From: Pyrinomonadaceae bacterium MAG19_C2-C3
Lineage (GTDB): Bacteria > Acidobacteriota > Blastocatellia > Pyrinomonadales > Pyrinomonadaceae
Direction: 5' to 3'
DNA: 64,000 nucleotides
Assembly: GCA_024330265.1 (NCBI GenBank)
Contig: JANDLT010000010.1
Location: forward strand, 37,665-101,664
Of this stretch, positions 35,379-45,527 are shown piece by piece (within the stretch, counting starts at the first letter, position 1; each line of letters opens with the position of its first letter). Under the pieces are notes generated by a model. That model was not told the DNA's origin. It searched no databases and saw nothing but the letters and a program-made list of their open reading frames with translations. The translations under genes and the position numbers were made by a program.

Positions 35379-37904
35379 TTAGTTTTCACTTCCCGCCGTC
35401 ACACTTACGCTGACATTAACATTCGCTTTGCCGCTCGCCTCGACGTGCCATTCGCCGCTTGCCGCGCGCCACGCGAAGATGAAGTCATTGCCTTCGTTTT
35501 CGCCCACGATTTCATATTCGCCGTAGCGCATACGTTTTCCGTTTATCAAAATCACTTCGCTTAAACCCTCCGCTTCAAACCTCAACCACGCCCACTCACC
35601 TTCGACTTCCAACCGTGAGCCTTTTACTTTATCAACCGTGACGATTTTTCCGGCGTCACCGAAAATCACATAATCGCAATTCGCCGCAGTTTTAATTTCG
35701 CACCCTGTACCGTTGCGCGCAACTAATTTGCTAATTTCAAAGTTTGACGACCGGCTATCTTCAGAACTCGATAACGGCAGCAACAACGTCATCAACTCGT
35801 AATCCGCTTTGCTTATCGCTTCGTAATAAGCCGCCCGCCCCGCCTGTTTCGCGCCGTAACAGGGCGCGACGAAACCGTCTTCGACGCGCCACGCACCACG
35901 TTCATCTCCGCAACTGATGACGCGCAAACCCGCTTCACCCGCAAGTTTCAGCGTCAATCCTGACAGCGCATCGCCGTCGTTCGGGCTTTCGGATTTGCGC
36001 TCGATTTCAATTTCCGCGTGCGGAGTGAAATGCAAATGCGAGCGAATCAGATGCGCCCCCGAAGACTCAACCGTGTCTCGTAAAATGAAATAATCGTTTT
36101 TTAGAAACAGCACTTCGCGCCGTTGCATCGCCGGATGTTCCAACCGCGTAAAGCCGTCTTGTCGTCCGGCGAAAAAATCGAACCTACCTTTACTAATCCA
36201 CTTTTCGGCTTTCGCATCAGCGATATAACTCCACTGAAAAGCCCGCTCCGGGATTGATGAAGATTCATCATCAATCGTCAAAGTGTTGTGCGCCCGCGTC
36301 GAACGAAACCAGTCACGCTCCGCTTTCGACCCGGTGTAAGTATAAGTTCCGGCATCAATCAACGCCGCTTTTCCGTTTGCCGACAATACGAACGATAACG
36401 CATCGGCGTGTGCGTGAGCGCAATTAGCTGTGCCATGCGCGCCGCAATCCAACAACATATAGTTGCTGTCCGTTTGCCACCCGTCGCGCATCACAAAGTA
36501 TCCGCTCTCGCCGAAAGCCTGTGAAGTCGTCTGCGGTTCGCTTGCCGCCAACTTATCGTATACACGCAAACCGCTTGTGCCGTGCAGCCACAAGTTTTCT
36601 TCACCGGCATCTCCGGCAACAAACTTGAAGTCTTCGCGCCCGAAAATAATCGCGCCGTTAATTAACGCCGCGCGAAAATCGTTCAACTCGCACCCGTCTA
36701 ATTTTACCAACCGCCCGCCGTCATCATCGCCGTAGAAAGGCGTGCGTCCGTCGGGTTGCGTTATCGCCGTCAAGTGTTCAAACAGCAACCGCAATCTATC
36801 TTTCACCTTATCGTCAACCACTTCGCCGTTGGCACGTTTCAACAAAACATAGTGCGTGTAAAAATCCGTCGTGTAGCGATGATAAAAACTCGACTGCTCG
36901 AAATAAACTCCGTCCGCGCGGACGTGACGATTGATTTCATCACACAGAATCCGCTCGCCGGTTGCGCGCCACACTCGCGCGCGTCGAAACTCCGGCAGCA
37001 ATGTGCCGGTATAAAATAGCCCTAAGGCTTCGCCGGTTAAATGCGTGTTCGGGCTGAAATAAGTTGAAAGATAAGTTTCGAGGTGGCGCGCGTGAATGTA
37101 TAAAAACTTCGTCGCGCGGCTGAATGTTTGCCTGTCAAGTGAAGGTGAATCTTTGAAAAAGTGAAACGCCCACAACCAGCTTATGAGGCGAAACGCGACT
37201 TCTAAACTGCTCGCCCAGTTGATGCCCAGCTTCGGCGGATTCGCGTCCATCCAAGAGTTAAGCTGATTGACAAACGCTTGCGCGAAACTCTCGTCGTTCG
37301 TTAAAAGATATGCGCGCCCCAGCGTCACGAAATGCTGATGCCGATTAAGCTCCCAAGTTATTTTCTTGTCACCCGCCGCTTCCGCGTTCAAATAATCAAT
37401 CAAACTCCAGTGAACGAGCGGCGTGCGCTTGTTCGCTATCGGTTCGAGATGCCAGTCAATAGGTGCGCCGAAACTTAAATCTTTATAGCCAAGCAAATCA
37501 AAGCGATTGTTCACGTTTCGCCGCGCCGTTTCAATCACCTTCGCGCGTGAAGCGGCAAAGCGGCGCGAGTGTTCTTCGACGCACGCCGGTACATTATCGA
37601 ATCCGGCGAAGAAACGCGGCGCGCGCGCGGCGCGAAATGAAGTCAAAAGTAGTTCATCAAACTTCGCCGCCTCGCTTCCACTTGTTTCGTTGCCTTTGTT
37701 GCTTTTGAAATTGGTGATGGGCGGGCTATCGGCGTTCAACTTGTCGCGGTCAAACAACGCCGCAAACTTTTTATCATTCACTAACCGCGCATCGTTCGAC
37801 ATCCCGCGCCGCTCCAATTGTGCTGCCACAACCTGACCGCCGCGCACGCGCAATTCGTCGAAGCTGCGTCCGTGAAGTTTTTTTATTTTGCCGATTATGC
37901 TCAT
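35379..37904 (-). CDS. Heparinase II/III-like polysaccharide lyase family protein
   Basis: This protein has 841 residues. The N-terminal alpha-helical toroid-like half includes NRHQHFVTLGRAYLLTNDE and FSPNTHLTGEALGLFYTG. The second half (about 480 on) is a beta-sheet domain with AHADALSFVLSANGKAALID and GTYTYTGSKAERDWFRSTRA with HNTLTIDDE. These are the hallmarks of the heparinase II/III family (PF16889 and PF07940). No signal peptide is visible. Members in biosynthetic clusters are thought to act as lyases or uronate-processing enzymes on the cluster's own polymer. It is embedded in the operon, 5 bp before asnB. Confidence 0.85.
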   Translation of the reverse strand: MSIIGKIKKLHGRSFDELRVRGGQVVAAQLERRGMSNDARLVNDKKFAALFDRDKLNADSPPITNFKSNKGNETSGSEAAKFDELLLTSFRAARAPRFFAGFDNVPACVEEHSRRFAASRAKVIETARRNVNNRFDLLGYKDLSFGAPIDWHLEPIANKRTPLVHWSLIDYLNAEAAGDKKITWELNRHQHFVTLGRAYLLTNDESFAQAFVNQLNSWMDANPPKLGINWASSLEVAFRLISWLWAFHFFKDSPSLDRQTFSRATKFLYIHARHLETYLSTYFSPNTHLTGEALGLFYTGTLLPEFRRARVWRATGERILCDEINRHVRADGVYFEQSSFYHRYTTDFYTHYVLLKRANGEVVDDKVKDRLRLLFEHLTAITQPDGRTPFYGDDDGGRLVKLDGCELNDFRAALINGAIIFGREDFKFVAGDAGEENLWLHGTSGLRVYDKLAASEPQTTSQAFGESGYFVMRDGWQTDSNYMLLDCGAHGTANCAHAHADALSFVLSANGKAALIDAGTYTYTGSKAERDWFRSTRAHNTLTIDDESSSIPERAFQWSYIADAKAEKWISKGRFDFFAGRQDGFTRLEHPAMQRREVLFLKNDYFILRDTVESSGAHLIRSHLHFTPHAEIEIERKSESPNDGDALSGLTLKLAGEAGLRVISCGDERGAWRVEDGFVAPCYGAKQAGRAAYYEAISKADYELMTLLLPLSSSEDSRSSNFEISKLVARNGTGCEIKTAANCDYVIFGDAGKIVTVDKVKGSRLEVEGEWAWLRFEAEGLSEVILINGKRMRYGEYEIVGENEGNDFIFAWRAASGEWHVEASGKANVNVSVSVTAGSEN

Positions 37905-37958
37905 GCTTGAGAATCTCGAATCGCAACGCTCAAAAGGCGGTTTGAGAAAAAGCGGTGT

Positions 37959-39113
37959 TCAGATTTTTTCGCTTTTCATGTCAACGCTTGCCAACTCGCC
38001 TCGCGCGCTTTCGTCGCGCAGCGTGCGGTAGAGGTTAAGCCAATCTTCTCTGACCGCTTCCCAAGCGTACTTGCGACACTCGGTCAAACCATTCGCGGCA
38101 ATCCCGGTTGCTAATTTCTCGTCGCGCAGTAAGCGCAACGCTTCGCGGCTCATCGCTTCGTGGTCATCGCAGTCAATCATCAACGCCGTTTGTTCGTGCG
38201 TCACGATGTAGGGAATCCCGCCCGCATTCGTTGTCACAATCGGAATACCTGAAGCATATGCTTCGATAATCGAACCCGGCATATTGTCCCAATCGGGAGC
38301 GTTCAAATAAATGTCCGCCCCGTCGTAAAGCGCGGGCATATCTTCCGGCATGACACGCCCGATGAAACTAACGTTTTCAAGTTGCAGTTCGCGGCTTAAA
38401 CTCTCAAGCGCGAGTCGCTCTACACCGTCGCCCGCAACAACCAAACTCGCCGCCGGATGTTGGTTTTGAATAAACCGAAACGCCCGCAAAATGCACGCGA
38501 CGTTGTAGTGTTTTTCGTGATTACGATTTGATAAAAACGCCGGACGCAAGCGGTCACGCCGCCGAAACCGGAAACGTGAAGTATCAACAAAGTTATAAAT
38601 CGCTTCGGCTTTCAAATTAAACTGCGCGAACTCGTCAACCAGATACCCCGACGGCGCGATGATGCGTTGCACCAAACGAATTGTTGGCAAAGCCGTTTTC
38701 CAAGTTCGCAAATGATTAACCGCCGCGCCGCTTCGATAATTTAGCAACGAAGGTTTCCCGAAGAGTTTAGCGAGTAAAATTGCCGGAGTCGGAGCGATAA
38801 CAAACGAAGAAAACGACGCGGAAAAAATATGTATCACGTCATAGCGCGGGATGCGTGCCAGCAGTTGCGCGATGTACATCAGAGAGGTGACGACGGTGCG
38901 AACGTATTTAATGTTTTGCAGTTTGCCGAACGCTCCGGGTAGTCGCGGGTCAATCGGCTGGAAACCGATTTGTAAAGACTTTTCCTGCCGAAACTTCTCA
39001 ACCAGACGCGAAGCCTGTATCGCTTGCCCGCCGAGAATGCCAAGCGAAGGCGCGACTAACAACACGCGAACGGTGTTCGTCGGCAACTCGACTGTGTGCG
39101 GTGTGTCGTTCAT
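37959..39113 (-). CDS. GT4-family glycosyltransferase
   Basis: This protein has 384 residues from the ATG at 39113. The frame runs to 39179, but that overlaps the upstream gene. The N-terminus VRVLLVAPSLGILGGQAIQA is the GT4 acceptor loop. The C-terminus has VVAGDGVERLALE, FIGRVMPEDMPALYDGADIY and NMPGSIIEAYASGIPIVTT, the donor site. A hydrophobic loop near IFSASFSSFVIAPTPAILLA may contact the membrane. It is tandem with another GT4 gene. Confidence 0.86.
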   Translation of the reverse strand: MNDTPHTVELPTNTVRVLLVAPSLGILGGQAIQASRLVEKFRQEKSLQIGFQPIDPRLPGAFGKLQNIKYVRTVVTSLMYIAQLLARIPRYDVIHIFSASFSSFVIAPTPAILLAKLFGKPSLLNYRSGAAVNHLRTWKTALPTIRLVQRIIAPSGYLVDEFAQFNLKAEAIYNFVDTSRFRFRRRDRLRPAFLSNRNHEKHYNVACILRAFRFIQNQHPAASLVVAGDGVERLALESLSRELQLENVSFIGRVMPEDMPALYDGADIYLNAPDWDNMPGSIIEAYASGIPIVTTNAGGIPYIVTHEQTALMIDCDDHEAMSREALRLLRDEKLATGIAANGLTECRKYAWEAVREDWLNLYRTLRDESARGELASVDMKSEKI

Positions 39114-39153
39114 CAATCGTCGCTTGTGTACGGCGCAAGAGCGGGGCTGGATG

Positions 39154-40341
39154 TTAAGCGGAGACGGACTCGCTGGCATTAGGGTTTCTGTTTCGAGCGG
39201 CGTGACTTAATAGTTTTTCGTAAATCTCAACGGTGCGCCCGATTTGCGCGTGCGTTGAGAACTTGGTTTCAACGATGTGCCTGCCACGCGCTCCCATCGT
39301 GCGTGCTTGTTCCGGGTTCTGCAATAAGAACACGATGTGCTCCGCCATCGTTTCATCATCGCGCGGATTAACGATGAAACCGTTTTCACCTTCCGCCACG
39401 GCTTCGCGCGCCCCGCCGACATCAGTTACCACAACGGGACGCGCCGCCGCCATATACTCCAAAATCGAATTACTGAAACCTTCTGAAATTGAACTCAATA
39501 CACAAGCATCCGAGACGGCTAATAGCTCACCGACGCGCTCACACCGACCTATAAAGTGCGCTGAATCATGCAACCCTAATTCATCGGCAAGTGCGCGCAA
39601 CTCTCCGCTCAACTCTCCTTCACCGGCTAAAATAAAATGCGCTTCCGGTACATGTTCGCGCACCCTTTGCGCGGCGCGCAGGAAAGTCGGATGGTCTTTG
39701 AGCGGCAATCGAAGGTTGGCGACGATTGTCACGAATTGCGTGTTCACATCAATTGGCAAATTAAACGATGCTAACTTTTCACTCCGCGAAATCGCGTTTT
39801 GTGATTTAACGCGCTGCATGTCAAGCCCGTTATAGATTGTCAATGCTTTCGCCGGTGCAAGTCCTTCCACTTCTATTAGCTGACGCCGCACTTCTTCGCA
39901 ATTAGCAACGACGGCGTGCGCGCATCTGTAAGTCGCTCGTTCAACAGCACGTTGCTTTGCAGGGCGAGTAGCGGACTCGCGCCGCGCTCCAATGCGTCCA
40001 CGCACGCCCGCTAGTTTCGCCGATGTTAACCCGAAAACATTACTGTAAAAGTCGTGCGTTTGAAGTATATCTATGTCGTTGGCGCGCAAGTGTGAAACAA
40101 ACCGCGCCGTTTGCCGCAGCATATTGGCGTCGTAAAAACTCGTCAGAGGGAACTCGCCGATTTCGTCTATGTCGAGTTTTTCCGCTTCGGCGCGCAACAC
40201 GCCTTCCGGGTCAATAACGGCAACACGCACGTTGTAATGCCCGTCATCACATAGCAGACGCGCTAGTTGTAAGGCTTGGCGTTCCGAACCGCCTTGATGA
40301 AAACTCGGCAGCAGATGAAGTACCGTTGATTTGCTTTTCAT
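39154..40341 (-). CDS. GT4-family glycosyltransferase
   Basis: This protein has 395 residues. The open frame begins at a TTG at 40359, and I use the ATG at 40341 (MKSKSTVLHLLPSFHQGG). Features are HQGGSERQALQLARLL, a VANLRLPLKDHPTFLRAA segment, FILAGEGELSGELR, FIGRCERVGELLAVSDACVL and EGFSNSILEYMAAARPVVVT with the donor-binding glutamates. It is typical of capsule or EPS GT4 enzymes. It lies between the DUF362 gene and another GT4 gene on the same strand. Confidence 0.88.
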   Translation of the reverse strand: MKSKSTVLHLLPSFHQGGSERQALQLARLLCDDGHYNVRVAVIDPEGVLRAEAEKLDIDEIGEFPLTSFYDANMLRQTARFVSHLRANDIDILQTHDFYSNVFGLTSAKLAGVRGRIGARRESATRPAKQRAVERATYRCAHAVVANCEEVRRQLIEVEGLAPAKALTIYNGLDMQRVKSQNAISRSEKLASFNLPIDVNTQFVTIVANLRLPLKDHPTFLRAAQRVREHVPEAHFILAGEGELSGELRALADELGLHDSAHFIGRCERVGELLAVSDACVLSSISEGFSNSILEYMAAARPVVVTDVGGAREAVAEGENGFIVNPRDDETMAEHIVFLLQNPEQARTMGARGRHIVETKFSTHAQIGRTVEIYEKLLSHAARNRNPNASESVSA

Positions 40342-40410
40342 TTTCTGCTTTTCGTACAAATCTTAAAAAGAAAGCACTGTCGCTTATTTGCAGTCTACTT
40401 ATTTCTTTAA

Positions 40411-41865
40411 CTACGCAGATTCTTGACGCTCCGTGCGTTCTTGATGCGCGGCGTGTGCTTCCGCCGAGTACGATGCGCCATTTCGCACGGCATCGCGCCA
40501 ACCAACAGGATACACAACAGGATTGAGGCTAAATGAGCGTAACACTTCGTTCGCGTTGCCTTCACCTAAATCGCCGTGCAGAGTAATACTTGATTCGGCA
40601 AAGGGAGCTATATGCCAGCGGAAGTTTTTAAAGGCTTCGCGCGTAATCGGAATGCGCGTTGGGTCGTAACCTAACAGCCATGCGCCAACCCAATCCATCG
40701 CCGCCGCATTGTTGCTTGCCAGCAATAACCCCATCTCCAACGGCATCGCATTCAAGGGACCTTCACCTTGTCCTGAAATAACCGCATCAACAAGATGAAT
40801 CACACGACGTTGCACCTCATCCGCAACTGTTCCGTCTGCGCGCCCATAAAGCAATATGCGATTAAGGTCTAAACAGGTTCGCCAAATCGTATCGTTGCCT
40901 GACCACGAACCATCTATCCCGACTTTATCGCCGCGCGCCCGCGAGACACGCGCTAAGACAAATGTAAAGCCATGCCACAGCACGCCCTTTGCATAAGAAT
41001 TGGTTACATTCTGTTTATCATGTACAAACTCAAGAGCGCGTTTTACTTGGCTCGCACCCGGATACCCGTCGCCGCCCGTTTCGCTGCCCCCAAGACGGTG
41101 ATGGGGTAAGTATTCTTTATTACCGTTAATACCGATGAGGTTTTTAAGAGCGCACGTTACCCCCGCTTTTTTGTGGGTCTTCAACTTGGGCAAATTAATA
41201 ACAACATCTGCGTCTAAAATCTCGCGTGCGACAAGATATTGGTGTCGCCCGCGCCCGTGAGTTTTTTGCATTAAACGGTGGTCGTACCACGCAACGCGAA
41301 ATGCCGTGTCATCTTTACTGATTTCTTCCAGCAAACTTTCTTCCTGTAAATCGAACAACACAAACTTGCTTTCATCTTGCAGGTTTTCTACTGAAACGCG
41401 CACACCGTTCACCAAAACGCAGGTCGTGCGGCGGAAATCGCGGATGCCTTTGAATGTAGGATTAGTCTGCTTTAATTTTTGCGCCCAAGCATCAAGCCCT
41501 GTTTGTTGCAGCAGCAATTCGAGATTGCAACTCTGAATTGGAGCATCACCAACGACGACTTCCGACGGTTCGGCTTTCAAAACTTCTTCTGTGCAAGCGC
41601 GCGTTACCGAAGGATGTGTGAACAATGGTTCTGTGCCGTAGTCGCCTTGATTTTCATGCAATACGAGGTTCGGTTTTAGCAACACGCGCGCACCTTTGGT
41701 GACAACGCTCCCGAACGCTCCGCGCCCGCTTTCGTTCCAGTTCATCATTTCGCCAACGCGCTCAACGCCACGCCGCATTTCATCTTCATCACAATAAGCT
41801 GAAGGTGCGACTCTGGCGGCTGCGACTCGCGCATCTTTTAGCTGTAATTCGTTTAACTGATTCAT
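40411..41865 (-). CDS. DUF362 domain protein
   Basis: This protein has 484 residues. The DUF362 signature is seen in VVINLPKLKTHKKAGVTCAL, KNLIGINGNKEYLPHHRLGG and VVGDAPIQSCN. The N-terminus has VLLKPNLVLHENQ and the C-terminal third a GLLLASNNAAAMDWVGAWLL segment. The biochemical role of DUF362 is not established, and some members carry ferredoxin clusters, but none is seen here. No signal peptide is present. It lies 20 bp after the CapK-like gene and in the middle of the sugar genes, so it probably serves the same product. Confidence 0.82.
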   Translation of the reverse strand: MNQLNELQLKDARVAAARVAPSAYCDEDEMRRGVERVGEMMNWNESGRGAFGSVVTKGARVLLKPNLVLHENQGDYGTEPLFTHPSVTRACTEEVLKAEPSEVVVGDAPIQSCNLELLLQQTGLDAWAQKLKQTNPTFKGIRDFRRTTCVLVNGVRVSVENLQDESKFVLFDLQEESLLEEISKDDTAFRVAWYDHRLMQKTHGRGRHQYLVAREILDADVVINLPKLKTHKKAGVTCALKNLIGINGNKEYLPHHRLGGSETGGDGYPGASQVKRALEFVHDKQNVTNSYAKGVLWHGFTFVLARVSRARGDKVGIDGSWSGNDTIWRTCLDLNRILLYGRADGTVADEVQRRVIHLVDAVISGQGEGPLNAMPLEMGLLLASNNAAAMDWVGAWLLGYDPTRIPITREAFKNFRWHIAPFAESSITLHGDLGEGNANEVLRSFSLNPVVYPVGWRDAVRNGASYSAEAHAAHQERTERQESA

Positions 41866-41885
41866 AACTCGAAAACTTTTCTACT

Positions 41886-43271
41886 TCACGCTTTAACATC
41901 AGATTTCGTAAAGCGGTGTTTGCCCGCCTTTGACAGCGGAATCGCCGTGACCTGTTCGACGGTGAATTTCACATCCGGCGATAGTTGTTTGAGTTCTTCA
42001 GAAGCTTTCACTATCACTTGCCGTCGCGCTTCGGCATCAGCTTCATCATTCGTCGGCACAATTAAAAGTTTGATTTCGTCGCGCGCAGTTTGATGAAACT
42101 GAAACGTTTTGATGCCACGCGAACCGTACATCAAATGCGTAAAAAACTCGCCGTGAACCACGCCGCCGTCAGGCAAATGGAAATTGTCGCTCGTGCGCGC
42201 GACGTTCAGGTTCATCAACGGAAAATTGTTGCCGCACGCGCATTGCTCATCCGACAACGAACCGCAATCTTCGTTGCGGTAACGGATGAACGGCATCGCA
42301 TAGTTCCATAGTGAAGTAATTAAAAATGGGCGGGTATCCGGCGATGCTTCGCTAGTTTCATCTGTTTCCAACACTACGAAATCTGAGTTGATGTGCATCT
42401 TTCCGCTCGGACACTCAACTGCGATATTTTGAACTTCGCTGCTACCGTAAGCGTCGAAAACATTGCATTTGAAAACTCTGCTGATGACTTGTCTTTGCTG
42501 CGGATAAAGTTTTTCAGCCGTTGTAAAAACCCCGCGCAAGGGTTCGACCTGCGCGCCGCGTTGTTCGATATGTTCGGCGAAGCGCGCAACGGTTGAAGCG
42601 TAACCGAGTGCGACTTTAGCGTTTAATGTTCGCCAGCGTTTAATCCATTCGTCCATCTGTTTCGCTCCTGAATAGAACGGATCGAATTGATACTTGCGAC
42701 GAAGCAGTTGACGCGCTTCAAACTTCCATCGCGGCATACGATACAAGTTTTCGTTGAATCCCCAAAAGAAAGCGACCATCTCGCCGACCTGCCAACCCGC
42801 TTGTTTGAGATAGCGAAACACACCGGCGTTAGAAGCTTCCATGTACCGGCGTTCACGGTAGAACGTCAGTGGCACGCCGGTAGAGCCGCCGCTGTGATGC
42901 GGCAATAAATCCTCAAGCGGAACATCTTCGCGTATCAAGTCGCGCCCGCATTCACGAATAATATCTTTAGTTAAAATTGGTAACTGCTCAAAATCTTTGA
43001 GTGTGCAGATGTCTTGATGCGTCACACCTATGCGCTTGAACAGTTCGCGGTAATAAGGTACATGCGCTTCGGCATGTTGTAGAAGTGATCGCAAGCGACG
43101 CATCTGGTTGGCTTCGATTTCTTGCCGGGACTGAAACGGAGCAGATTCGATTTGACGCAAAATCTCGAACACACTCGAACCTTGCAATCGCTCGTGCGTT
43201 TGCAAGATAAGATTGCCGAGAGCGTCAACCGCGCCGCGCCGCGCCGTTTGTCGTTCAAGATTAGTCGTCAT
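41886..43271 (-). CDS. CapK/PaaK-like adenylate-forming enzyme
   Basis: This protein has 461 residues. It belongs to the adenylation superfamily in its phenylacetate-CoA-ligase/CapK branch: HHSGGSTGVPLTFYRERR (AMP-binding loop), FDAYGSSEVQNIA, and a C-terminal KVDFxxHRFTKSDVKA-like end. CGNNFPLMN with two Cys (CACG) looks like a small metal site. These proteins are found in capsule clusters and may activate an acyl or amino acid for transfer to a sugar. The substrate is unknown. It is followed by the DUF362 gene. Confidence 0.83.
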   Translation of the reverse strand: MTTNLERQTARRGAVDALGNLILQTHERLQGSSVFEILRQIESAPFQSRQEIEANQMRRLRSLLQHAEAHVPYYRELFKRIGVTHQDICTLKDFEQLPILTKDIIRECGRDLIREDVPLEDLLPHHSGGSTGVPLTFYRERRYMEASNAGVFRYLKQAGWQVGEMVAFFWGFNENLYRMPRWKFEARQLLRRKYQFDPFYSGAKQMDEWIKRWRTLNAKVALGYASTVARFAEHIEQRGAQVEPLRGVFTTAEKLYPQQRQVISRVFKCNVFDAYGSSEVQNIAVECPSGKMHINSDFVVLETDETSEASPDTRPFLITSLWNYAMPFIRYRNEDCGSLSDEQCACGNNFPLMNLNVARTSDNFHLPDGGVVHGEFFTHLMYGSRGIKTFQFHQTARDEIKLLIVPTNDEADAEARRQVIVKASEELKQLSPDVKFTVEQVTAIPLSKAGKHRFTKSDVKA

Positions 43272-43402
43272 AGATTTTCAACCTCATTCACCATACAAAA
43301 CGTCAAAACTATGCTTCTCAGTACAGGACAAAAAAGTTGTTTGAAAGTACATTAAGCTGCATAAAAACCCATCGAGCAGTCAAGCTTGGACAAGATTTGC
43401 CG

Positions 43403-45373
43403 CTAGACATTTCTTGTAGGAGTAACTGCAGATGCCTGACACGTCGGTGCTTGAGCAAACGCTTCGTGCCATTTTTCCAGCATGAACAATGCCCATAGTT
43501 GCGCTGAATGGTTGCGCCACCCACGTTCGTGTTCGTCCAGTAAAACGTTGACGTAATTGGGGTTGATGTAGCCGCGTGCGCGCGCCGGTTGACCGGTAAT
43601 CGTGTCGCGTATTTGGTCGCGCAGTGCGTTGTTTATCCACTGGTCAATCGGCACGCCGAAGCCTTGTTTGGGGCGATGTAGAATCTCGCGTGGGACAAAC
43701 GATGCGGCGGCTTTCTTGAGGATGTATTTCGTTACGCCGTCGCGGAGTTTCATCTTTGAAGGAATCCGCGTCACGAAATCAATCAACTTGTGGTCTAAGA
43801 GCGGGACGCGGGCTTCGAGCGAGTTTGCCATTGTCATGCGGTCAACTTTGGTCAGGATGTCGCCGACTAAATACGTTTTGCTGTCAAGGTAGAGTAGCGC
43901 GTCAACCGCGTCGCCGGATGTCGCCCGCGCCGCGTAATTGTGCATCAACGCTGATGTGAAATCGCGTTCATCGGCGTTAATCGAACGGCGGAAATCGGCG
44001 GTGCAAAGCTCTTTGCGCGCAAGGGCGGTGAAAATCGAAATGCTGTCAACATAGCGGTCAAGCGGGTCGAGGGCGACATTGCGAATAAAGTTGCGTCCGC
44101 GCGCACCGTGCGGTAAGGCTTCGCTCAAAGGCAACATCACGCCTTGTCGCACAAAGCGCGGCAAGCTGCCGAACCCGCTCCGGGCTTGGTCAATTTTATA
44201 GCGCGTATAACCGGCGAAAAGTTCGTCGCCGCCATCGCCACTTAAAACAACCGTGACGTGTTCGCGCGCCAGTTTTGACACTATAAAAGTCGGTATCGCG
44301 CTTGAATCCGCAAACGGTTCGTCGAAGTGCGTCACCAACTTTTCGACGACTCCGCAGATTTCCGGCGTGACGATAAACTCGTGATGCTCGGTGTTGAAGT
44401 GCTTCGCGGTGACGCGCGCATACTTTAATTCGTTGTAAGAATCTTCGTTGAAACCGATTGAGAAAGTTTTAACTGGCGTGTCCGTAACGCGCGCCATCAA
44501 GCCGACGACGACGCTCGAATCAACGCCGCCCGACAGAAACGCTCCCAACGGAACTTCGGAGATAAGACGCACGCGCACCGCTTCTTCAAGCAAGCGATTA
44601 AGTTCGGCGATGACTTTTTCTTCGGATGAAAAATCGGTGAACCGCGCTTCGGAAATTGAGGTTTCCGATTCATCATTACGTCCCGTGTAATCGAAATCCC
44701 AAAACCGATTCGTCACTATTTTATCGCCGTCGAAAATCAAAGTGTGCGCGGGCGGCAACTTCTTTATATCTTCAAAAATCGAGAGTGGTTCGGGAACGTA
44801 ACCAAGTGCGAGATACGCATCAATCGCTTGCAAACTCGTGCGCCGTTCAACTTGATTGTGTTCGAGCAGCGACTTCAATTCCGAACCGAAAACCAGCGTG
44901 CCTTGTTTGGTCAGCGAATAGTAGAGCGGTTTTTTCCCGACTCTATCGCGCGCGATAAACAATTCTCTCTTCCGCTTGTCCCAAATCGCAAACGCAAACA
45001 TGCCGCGCAAACGCTTGACGACATCCGCGCCCCATTCTTCGTAACCGTGCAGAATCGTTTCCGTGTCGCACGAAGTTTTGAACGTATGCCCGTGCGCTTG
45101 CAATTCCTTTTGCAGTTCGGGAAAGTTATAAATCTCGCCGTTAAAAACAATCGCGCAGGATTGGTCTTCGTTGTAAATCGGTTGCGCTCCGCCCGCCAAA
45201 TCAATAATCGCCAGACGGCGCATCCCCAACGCGACACCGCCGTCAACCATCGTGCCTTGATCATCGGGACCGCGATGCGCGATACAGCGACACATCCGGT
45301 CAAGCACCGTTGCCGATGTTTCAGGAGCGTTTGCTTGAAAGTTCTTATTCGCAAATCCGGCGATACCGCACAT
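43403..45373 (-). CDS. asnB: AsnB-type amidotransferase 2
   Basis: This protein has 656 residues and is a second complete copy of the family, distinct from the one at 33400. Nucleophile Cys2 (MCGIAGFA), HRGPDDQG, FNGEIYNF, PP-loop SGGVDSS at 281-287, and GDGGDELFAGYTRY are present. The synthetase domain is like that of exosortase-associated or O-antigen asparagine synthases. Two copies within one glycan locus point to amidation of sugar carboxylates rather than to a housekeeping enzyme, but this is an inference. It lies between the CapK-like gene and a GT2 gene. Confidence 0.88.
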   Translation of the reverse strand: MCGIAGFANKNFQANAPETSATVLDRMCRCIAHRGPDDQGTMVDGGVALGMRRLAIIDLAGGAQPIYNEDQSCAIVFNGEIYNFPELQKELQAHGHTFKTSCDTETILHGYEEWGADVVKRLRGMFAFAIWDKRKRELFIARDRVGKKPLYYSLTKQGTLVFGSELKSLLEHNQVERRTSLQAIDAYLALGYVPEPLSIFEDIKKLPPAHTLIFDGDKIVTNRFWDFDYTGRNDESETSISEARFTDFSSEEKVIAELNRLLEEAVRVRLISEVPLGAFLSGGVDSSVVVGLMARVTDTPVKTFSIGFNEDSYNELKYARVTAKHFNTEHHEFIVTPEICGVVEKLVTHFDEPFADSSAIPTFIVSKLAREHVTVVLSGDGGDELFAGYTRYKIDQARSGFGSLPRFVRQGVMLPLSEALPHGARGRNFIRNVALDPLDRYVDSISIFTALARKELCTADFRRSINADERDFTSALMHNYAARATSGDAVDALLYLDSKTYLVGDILTKVDRMTMANSLEARVPLLDHKLIDFVTRIPSKMKLRDGVTKYILKKAAASFVPREILHRPKQGFGVPIDQWINNALRDQIRDTITGQPARARGYINPNYVNVLLDEHERGWRNHSAQLWALFMLEKWHEAFAQAPTCQASAVTPTRNV

Positions 45374-45527
45374 AAGTTCTCGCGTCTTTCCCTAAAAATT
45401 GTGTTTGAAAATCTTTTGTATCAACGACGATGAGGCGTGTGATTCTAGTTGAAGTTGGCGGGAGTCTTAGGCAGGCACAACGGGAGACGGGTAGATGCCG
45501 TTGGGAAGCATACGCTTCACAAACGCT

